A stretch of 64,000 nucleotides of DNA from Streptococcus salivarius. Lineage in GTDB: Bacteria; Bacillota; Bacilli; Lactobacillales; Streptococcaceae. Both the position numbers and the translations under genes were made by a program. The notes below the pieces were generated by a model that saw nothing but the letters and a program-made list of their open reading frames with translations, had not been told where the DNA came from and did not search any database. Numbering within the stretch: position 1 is the stretch's first letter; each line of letters opens with the position of its first letter. The stretch covers positions 834,001 to 898,000 of the forward strand of contig NZ_CP009913.1 in assembly GCF_000785515.1 (NCBI RefSeq), in the 5' to 3' direction. Positions 58,718 to 64,000 of this stretch are shown piece by piece.

Positions 58718-58855
58718 CTTGCATTGAAAAAATATTTAGGATAAATATACAAATCATAAAATGAAGAAATTATTTTAAATGAGGAATTTGCTTAAAGACA
58801 TTTTCATAAAAAATTACTGAGCCTGTTTTTTTTGTGATAGGAATTTAGATAGAAC
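58718..58855. other. AT-rich stretch without a recognised gene
   Basis: No open frame and no convincing site, apart from a T8 run after GAGCCTG near 58820-58834. It precedes the second structured repeat. Confidence 0.5.
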
Positions 58856-59015
58856 GAGACTGTCTATAGTGATGGAAGTGCCTGAATCTATCGTGTTTCC
58901 GGCGCTAGGGATTTTTGAGACATGAGGTTCAAAACTTAGGCATGGAACTTTTGGATGGCTAGAATTATCCACAGAATCATTTCACCCGCGTCCGCCATCA
59001 CCTAAGGAAAGTCTC
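58856..59015 (+). repeat. Structured intergenic repeat, copy 2
   Basis: Outer stem GAGACT/AGTCTC, inner stem TGATGG/CCATCA, hairpin AGTGCC/GGCGCT and hairpin TTTTGAG/TTCAAAA with loop ACATGAGG. The single-strand blocks ACTTAG, CATGGAACTT, CGTCCG and CCTAAGGAAAG are shared with copy 1. The third hairpin region is longer and changed here. Confidence 0.78.
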
Positions 59016-59082
59016 AAAAGGTTTGTTACTGCTATTAAATATACATGATTTTCAACTTTTTATAAAAATATACAAAAAAGAC

Positions 59083-59111
59083 TTGCTTTGTTCTGAATTT
59101 TCAGGTAAAAT
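59083..59111 (+). promoter_or_regulatory. his operon promoter
   Basis: TTGCTT (59083-59088), 17-nt spacer, TAAAAT (59106-59111). It leads into the T-box leader. Confidence 0.75.
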
Positions 59112-59117
59112 AAACTA

Positions 59118-59385
59118 AAATCTAAATCGTTGATAGAAAAAGTCAGATCGTTTCACAGAGAATGCGGGAAGCTGAGAACGCATGAGATCAAAGACGACAC
59201 ATTCTTGAGAGCGTATGCGAACTCTGGATGACAGTAGTGTACGACGGGTGGTTCCGTTAGAGACTGGGAGTTACAAGTGAGTCTTTGTGACTTCATGAGG
59301 AAGAGGGGGTGACCCCTGTTCGAATTAAGGTGGAACCACGTGCCAACGTCCTTGCAAAAGTTGTTTTTGCGAGGGCGTTTTTTGT
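59118..59385 (+). promoter_or_regulatory. T-box leader of the his operon (histidine)
   Basis: The 14-nt T-box AAGGTGGAACCACG is at 59327-59340. The terminator AACGTCCTTGCAAAA/TTTTTGCGAGGGCGTT with T6 is at 59345-59384. Stem I is closed by AGAATG/CATTCT, and CAC at 59198-59200 in its 3' side is the likely specifier codon, matching histidine and the genes that follow. Low charging of tRNA-His should allow readthrough. The T-box, terminator and operon identity are firm; the specifier assignment is inferred. Confidence 0.88.
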
Positions 59386-59451
59386 TACCCTTGCTTTTAG
59401 TATTTGTAGCTAGCGGTACACTTGGTCGGAGTTGAACAGAAAGGATAAACT

Positions 59452-60504
59452 ATGGAAATCAAAGGATTACGAAAGATTGAACCCTATGTGGCAGGTAGTC
59501 AGCCTGCTGAAAAAAATATCATTAAGTTGAATACTAATGAAAATGCCTATGGACCAAGTCCAGCGGTCCATCAAGCTTTAGCATCCTTTGATGCCCATCA
59601 GTTACGTAAGTATTCGACTTTGGATCAAGCGGCTTTACGTCAAGCCTTATCTGAACAGCTAGGTGTTCCTGCCGATCAAGTGATTATTGGAAATGGGTCA
59701 GACGATATTTTGTCAATGGCTTTCCTAGCTTTCTTTAATAGCGAGGAAGACGTTTTGTTTCCAGACTTGACCTATGGATTTTACAAGGTTTGGGCAGATT
59801 TGTATCGCATCCCATTTAGAGAAGTGCCCTTGAACTCTTCATTTGAGATTGATACTCAAGATTATCTGGTTGAAAATGGTGGGATTGTCCTTACTAACCC
59901 AAATGCGCCAACAGGTATTTATAAACCTCTCGATCAAATTGAGAAAATCGTAAAGGCCAATCAGTCAGTAGTTGTGATTATTGACGAAGCCTATATTAAC
60001 TTTGGTGGGGAGACTGCCCTACCTCTTCTAGAAAAGTATGACAATGTGTTTATCACAAGGACCTTTTCTAAGGACGCCTCACTTGCAGGCTTGCGTGTCG
60101 GCTATGGCATCGGAAGTCCAAAGCTAATGGCTGTGATCAATGCCGTCAAGAATTCAGTCAATCCCTATAGTGTGGATAGCATTGCGGAAGTCTTGGCGAC
60201 TGCAGCCGTTCAGTCTTGGAATTATTATGAAGATAGCTGCGCTAAGATTATGGCCACACGTGACTGGTTTAGCCAAGAATTGAAAGCTATTGGCTTTGAT
60301 GTTCTTCCTTCAAAAACCAATTTTGTTTTGGTCAAACCGCACGGAGTGACTGCAGGCCAATTGTTTGACTATCTCCAAAGTAAGAAAATTTATGTCCGAT
60401 ATTTTCCAAAAGTGGAGCGTATTTCAGACAGACTACGCATCTCTATTGGAACTCAGGATGAGATGGAGCGCGTACTAATGACAATACAGGAGTTACAAGC
60501 ATGA
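59452..60504 (+). CDS. hisC: Histidinol-phosphate aminotransferase
   Basis: PLP enzyme of the histidine pathway: imidazole-acetol phosphate plus glutamate to histidinol phosphate. It has 350 residues. The PLP lysine is K207 in [47 protein letters not shown] and [11 protein letters not shown] mark the aminotransferase class I/II fold. First gene of the operon; the TGA overlaps the native hisZ ATG (ATGA). Confidence 0.96.
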   Translation: MEIKGLRKIEPYVAGSQPAEKNIIKLNTNENAYGPSPAVHQALASFDAHQLRKYSTLDQAALRQALSEQLGVPADQVIIGNGSDDILSMAFLAFFNSEEDVLFPDLTYGFYKVWADLYRIPFREVPLNSSFEIDTQDYLVENGGIVLTNPNAPTGIYKPLDQIEKIVKANQSVVVIIDEAYINFGGETALPLLEKYDNVFITRTFSKDASLAGLRVGYGIGSPKLMAVINAVKNSVNPYSVDSIAEVLATAAVQSWNYYEDSCAKIMATRDWFSQELKAIGFDVLPSKTNFVLVKPHGVTAGQLFDYLQSKKIYVRYFPKVERISDRLRISIGTQDEMERVLMTIQELQA

Positions 60505-61482
60505 AAAAAAACGACATTAGCCTTAGGAATGCACGATAAACTTTTCAAACGTGCCCGTACCATGTATCAGATTGAGCATCGTATCTGTGACTTGTTGATG
60601 ACAAAGGGTTTCCTTCGAATTGAGACACCAACCCTAGAGCATTTCGAAGTCTTTAGCGATGTTGTGGACAATGGTAACTACAATTTCTTTGATAAAAATG
60701 GAGATCTTGTTAGCCTACGTCCTGATATTACCAGCCAAATTGGGCGCGTGATTGCTTCGACACAAGTTCATACACCGATTAAATTTTCTTACTCTGGAAA
60801 AGTCTTTAACTACAATGAGGAGATGCGTGGCCTATCCAATGAGCATACGCAGGCTGGTATTGAGATTATAGGATTCCCTGTTCACCAGGCCATGGAAGAA
60901 GCTGTAATATCTGCTAAAGAGGCTCTGGATGCTGCCGGTGTCAAAAATTACAAGTTTGAGTTTTCACATGCTCGCCTCTTGCAACTCATTTTTGAAGAAT
61001 TAGACCTTCCAGCTGTAAAAGAAGCAGAGCTGGCGGCCTATATCCGTGACAAATCAATCACAGGCCTCAAGGAATTCACCAAAGAAAATCCAAGTCAATA
61101 TGACAAGGTTTTGGAGCAGTTGCCCTTCCTCTTTGGTGAGACAAAGGATGTCTTGACCAAGGCTAGACAGTTAACAGACAGTGAAGCCTTTTTGACGGCC
61201 TTGGATAGTTTGGAAGTCTTAACCAATCGCCTAGCAGATAGTCTCCCAGAGACGACGCTTGATTTGGCTCAATTGCCAGCAGTGCTTTACTACACAGGCA
61301 TGATGTTTAAGGTCTTTGGTGATAAGGTGCCAGATGCCTTTGTATCAGGTGGCCGTTACGATAAACTGTTTGAACGCTTTGGTGCTACCGAGTTAACAGC
61401 GGTTGGTTGGGCGATTGATGTTGATTCGGTCTATCAAGCAGTGCATGATGATGTGGAATTTGGAGGTGACTTGGATGACTAG
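60501..61482 (+). CDS. hisZ: HisZ, regulatory subunit of ATP phosphoribosyltransferase, +1 frameshift at the start
   Basis: HisRS-like protein that binds the short HisG and restores feedback control and activity of the first step of histidine synthesis. The native start is ATG 60501, whose A is the last-but-three base of the hisC stop overlap (ATGA). With seven A bases the frame would read [16 protein letters not shown]. This sequence has eight (60504-60511), giving a stop at 60537-60539 after 12 codons. The rest is intact from ATG 60529 ([19 protein letters not shown]) through the motif-2 region [30 protein letters not shown] and [12 protein letters not shown], 317 residues. Reinitiation at 60529 would delete only 9 residues, so the protein may still be made. 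Or the extra A is a sequencing error. Confidence 0.82.
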
Positions 61483-62125
61483 CAATCAAATCACAATTGC
61501 CTTAACCAAGGGGCGAATTGAGAAAGATACAGTTAAATTACTAGAAAAAGCTGGCTTTGACATGTCCTTCATGGCTGATAAGGGCCGTAATTTAATTTTC
61601 GAAAGTCCTGACAAACGTTTCCGTTTTCTCCTGGTCAAAGCACCAGATGTGACCACCTATGTCCGACATGGTGTCGCAGATATTGGGATTGTCGGGAAGG
61701 ATGTTTTGGTTGAACATCCGACAGGCTATTTGGAAATGTTAGACCTTAATTTTGGCCTTTGTAAATTCTCTGTAGCATCAACAGAAGACTATAATCCTGA
61801 TGACCATAAGCGTAAACGTATTGCTACCAAGTATCCAACCATTGCGACGGATTATTTTAATCAAAAAGGTGAGGATGTTGAGATCATTTCAATTCAGGGG
61901 AGTGTTGAGATTGCCCCAGTCATTGGTCTAGCGGATGCTATTGTCGATATTGTGGAAACAGGGAATACCCTTGTTGCTAATGGCTTAAAAGTTTATGAAG
62001 ATATTTGCAGGATTTCAGCACGAATGATTGTTAATAAGGCTTCTTTGAAAAATAACAAGGAAGTTCTACCATTCATTTGTAAGATTGAATCACTTGTAGG
62101 GAACGAGGAGGTACCGTTCGAATGA
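61475..62125 (+). CDS. hisG: ATP phosphoribosyltransferase, short form
   Basis: First step of histidine synthesis: ATP and PRPP to phosphoribosyl-ATP. I choose ATG 61475 ([18 protein letters not shown]), 216 residues, with GGAGG upstream; an upstream in-frame ATG would add 24 residues inside hisZ without family support. It lacks the C-terminal regulatory domain, so it is the short form that needs HisZ. Motifs: [20 protein letters not shown] and [29 protein letters not shown] (in two parts: [14 protein letters not shown] and [14 protein letters not shown]). It overlaps hisZ by 8 nt and hisD by 4 nt. Confidence 0.95.
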   Translation: MTSNQITIALTKGRIEKDTVKLLEKAGFDMSFMADKGRNLIFESPDKRFRFLLVKAPDVTTYVRHGVADIGIVGKDVLVEHPTGYLEMLDLNFGLCKFSVASTEDYNPDDHKRKRIATKYPTIATDYFNQKGEDVEIISIQGSVEIAPVIGLADAIVDIVETGNTLVANGLKVYEDICRISARMIVNKASLKNNKEVLPFICKIESLVGNEEVPFE

Positions 62126-63405
62126 AACGATTAACTGGAACAAATAAAGAAATTGCGGAGCTTCTTTATCAGGAGCAATTGGAACTGTCAAAAGAAAATA
62201 GAGACGTTGAAAGCACGGTTCAAGCCATTATTGAAGACGTTAAAAAACGTGGAGACGAGGCCCTTCGTGACTATTCAGCTAAATTTGATAAGGTTGACTT
62301 GACTGATTTTGAAGTTGGACAGGACTTGATTGATCAAGCCTTTAAAGAGATTGATCCAGAGGTTTACCAAGCCCTAGTTAATGCCAAAGAAAACATTGAA
62401 TCTTATCACAAACATCAGTTGGAGGCTGGTTTTGAGGACCAACCAAGTGAGGGTGTTATTCGTGGTCAATTGATCCGTCCTATCAATCGTGTGGGTGTTT
62501 ATGTGCCTGGAGGAACTGCGGCTTATCCGTCATCAGTTCTTATGAATGTTATTCCTGCCAAAATTGCTGGGGTTAAAGAGATTATTATGATTACGCCGCC
62601 TCAAGAGCATTTTGTTCCTGCGATCCTGGTAGCTGCAAAATTGGCTGGTGTGGATAGCATTTACCAAGTTGGTGGGGCTCAAGGGGTTGCGGCCTTGGCC
62701 TTTGGTACAGAAACAATTCCAAAAGTGGACAAGATTACAGGTCCTGGTAATATTTTCGTGGCGACTGCCAAGAAACAAGTTTACGGTATTGTCGGTATTG
62801 ATATGATTGCAGGGCCATCAGAAATTGGTGTCATTGCTGATAGTAGTGCCAATCCAACCTATGTGGCAGCTGACCTCTTGTCTCAAGCAGAGCACGACAC
62901 ACGCGCACGTGCCATTTTGGTCACAGATTCTGAAGCCTTGGCTGATGCGGTTGAAAATGAGATCGAACGTCAACTCAAGCTTTTGCCACGTGAGGCGATT
63001 GCTCGTCCATCTGTCGAAAATAACGGCCGTATTATTATTGCCAATGATACAGATGCCATGTTCGAACTCATGAACTTGGTTGCGCCAGAACATTTGGAAA
63101 TTGCTATGGACAATGCTTATGATTACTTGGAAAAAGTGGAAAATGCTGGTTCCGTCTTTCTTGGTCACTTTACCAGCGAACCAATTGGCGACTACTATGC
63201 AGGTGCCAACCACGTTCTTCCGACGACAGCGACTAGCCGCTTTTCATCAGCTTTAGGCGTGCACGATTTTGTCAAACGTATCCAATATACGCAATATGAT
63301 AAGGCAGCAGTCAATAAGGCTCAGCACGATATCACAACCTTGGCTTATGCGGAAGGCTTGCAGGCCCACGCCAAGGCAATTGAAGTCAGAAACGACAATA
63401 ATTGA
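62122..63405 (+). CDS. hisD: Histidinol dehydrogenase
   Basis: Last steps of histidine synthesis, two NAD-dependent oxidations of histidinol to histidine. It has 427 residues. Zinc and catalytic residues are in [12 protein letters not shown] and [12 protein letters not shown]; the NAD region is [21 protein letters not shown] and [19 protein letters not shown], and [16 protein letters not shown] lies near the end. It starts in a 4-nt ATGA overlap with hisG. The hisB gene follows after 19 nt. Confidence 0.97.
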   Translation: MKRLTGTNKEIAELLYQEQLELSKENRDVESTVQAIIEDVKKRGDEALRDYSAKFDKVDLTDFEVGQDLIDQAFKEIDPEVYQALVNAKENIESYHKHQLEAGFEDQPSEGVIRGQLIRPINRVGVYVPGGTAAYPSSVLMNVIPAKIAGVKEIIMITPPQEHFVPAILVAAKLAGVDSIYQVGGAQGVAALAFGTETIPKVDKITGPGNIFVATAKKQVYGIVGIDMIAGPSEIGVIADSSANPTYVAADLLSQAEHDTRARAILVTDSEALADAVENEIERQLKLLPREAIARPSVENNGRIIIANDTDAMFELMNLVAPEHLEIAMDNAYDYLEKVENAGSVFLGHFTSEPIGDYYAGANHVLPTTATSRFSSALGVHDFVKRIQYTQYDKAAVNKAQHDITTLAYAEGLQAHAKAIEVRNDNN

Positions 63406-63424
63406 GAGAGTAGAGGAAGAAGTT

Positions 63425-64000
63425 ATGAGACAAGCAGAAATTGAACGTAATACCTTTGAAACCAAAATTAAGTTAAGCCTCAATTTGGATGCTCAAGAAC
63501 CAGTAGATATTCAAACAGGTGTCGGATTTTTTGACCACATGTTGACCTTGTTTGCCCGCCACGGTCGTATGTCTTTGGTGGTGAAGGCTGATGGTGACCT
63601 TTGGGTTGATAGTCACCACACCGTTGAAGATGTCGGTATTGTCCTTGGTCAAGCTCTTAAAGAGGCCTTGGGCGATAAAGCAGGGATCAACCGTTATGGA
63701 ACGGCTTTTGTACCTATGGATGAAACCCTCGGAATGGCAAGTTTAGACTTGTCTGGACGTAGCTTCTTGGTCTTTGATGCTAGTTTTGATAATCCAAAAT
63801 TGGGTAATTTTGACACAGAACTGGTTGAAGAATTTTTCCAAGCCTTGGCTTTCAATGTTCAGATGAATCTCCACCTCAAGATTCTCCACGGAAAAAACAA
63901 TCACCACAAGTCAGAAAGTCTTTTCAAGGCAACAGGACGTGCCTTGCGTGAGGCAATCACAATCAATCCTGATATTCACGGCGTAAACTCGACAAAGGGG
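63425..64000 (+). CDS. hisB: Imidazoleglycerol-phosphate dehydratase (3' end outside the window)
   Basis: Dehydrates imidazole-glycerol phosphate to imidazole-acetol phosphate. 192 codons are visible with no stop before the window edge; the family is about 195 residues, so only the last few codons and the stop are missing. Metal-binding motifs are [23 protein letters not shown] and [15 protein letters not shown]. It is a single-function enzyme without the phosphatase domain fused in enteric bacteria, which is why a separate histidinol phosphatase is needed. Ribosome site AGAGGAAG 7 nt upstream. Confidence 0.97.
   Translation, partial: MRQAEIERNTFETKIKLSLNLDAQEPVDIQTGVGFFDHMLTLFARHGRMSLVVKADGDLWVDSHHTVEDVGIVLGQALKEALGDKAGINRYGTAFVPMDETLGMASLDLSGRSFLVFDASFDNPKLGNFDTELVEEFFQALAFNVQMNLHLKILHGKNNHHKSESLFKATGRALREAITINPDIHGVNSTKG

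Noticed and set aside
61403..61474. Extended N-terminus of hisG from an upstream ATG inside hisZ
   Set aside because: The 24 extra residues are hisZ sequence in another frame; the ATG at 61475 has GGAGG at the right distance and matches the family start.

Overview
The window is low-GC, Gram-positive chromosomal DNA. Gene order and protein sequences point to the Streptococcus salivarius group, most likely S. thermophilus or S. salivarius. The reasons are the streptococcal dcw cluster (murD-murG-divIB, then ftsA-ftsZ-ylmE-sepF-ylmG-ylmH-divIVA), a streptococcal gapN, a class Ib nrdHEF set, an ISL3-family IS of the IS1167/IS1193 type, and a his operon led by hisC-hisZ-hisG. The species call is inference. 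There is no rRNA, tRNA, prophage or CRISPR array.

Layout. 1-8831: cell wall and division genes. 8840-13386: a T-box-controlled ileS with an intact IS inserted exactly at its stop codon. 13387-16984 (minus strand): class Ib ribonucleotide reductase nrdF, nrdE and nrdH, with two NrdR-type boxes upstream of nrdH. 17215-22289: a GlnR-type box and the oxidative half-TCA operon acn-gltA-icd, which makes 2-oxoglutarate for glutamate. 22460-24588: ptsH-ptsI. 24710-26265: gapN. 26279-29188: two esterase-fold proteins and an ATP-grasp enzyme, function unknown. 29197-33345: a DEAD-box helicase, udk, an ABC-F ATPase and a small YiaA-like membrane protein. 33390-36820: an alpha/beta hydrolase overlapping mprF. 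36835-42897: murT-gatD (minus) divergent from cdaA-cdaR-glmM and a GtrA-like gene. 42958-46541: trmK, a Nif3-like gene, a ZIP transporter and an FAD oxidoreductase. 46641-50978: a secreted esterase, then rfbA-rfbC-rfbB. 51040-53100: two cell-envelope proteins of unknown role. 53195-58682: hemW, an acyl-ACP thioesterase, a HAD phosphatase, a membrane protein, a PHP phosphatase, a NAGPA-domain protein and a small membrane protein. 59083-64000: a T-box-led his operon, hisC-hisZ-hisG-hisD-hisB, with hisB cut by the window edge.

Most genes serve envelope growth and central metabolism. MurG, MurT/GatD and GlmM feed peptidoglycan; CdaA/CdaR set c-di-AMP and sit beside glmM; Rfb proteins make dTDP-rhamnose precursors; MprF modifies lipid charge. 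Nitrogen, deoxynucleotide and amino-acid supply are each preceded by a recognisable control element (GlnR box, NrdR boxes, T-boxes).

The least ordinary features are three genes (nrdH, the YiaA-like gene and hisZ) each broken by one extra A in a poly-A run near the start codon, and a two-copy structured repeat (49742-49878 and 58856-59015) whose stems differ in sequence but keep pairing. Also notable are a perfect 18-nt palindrome between the Shine-Dalgarno sequence and the start codon of glmM, an apparently leaderless ABC-F transcript, and the esterase/esterase/ATP-grasp cluster. No wholly new multi-gene system can be claimed from sequence alone. The structured repeat and the ATP-grasp cluster are the best candidates.
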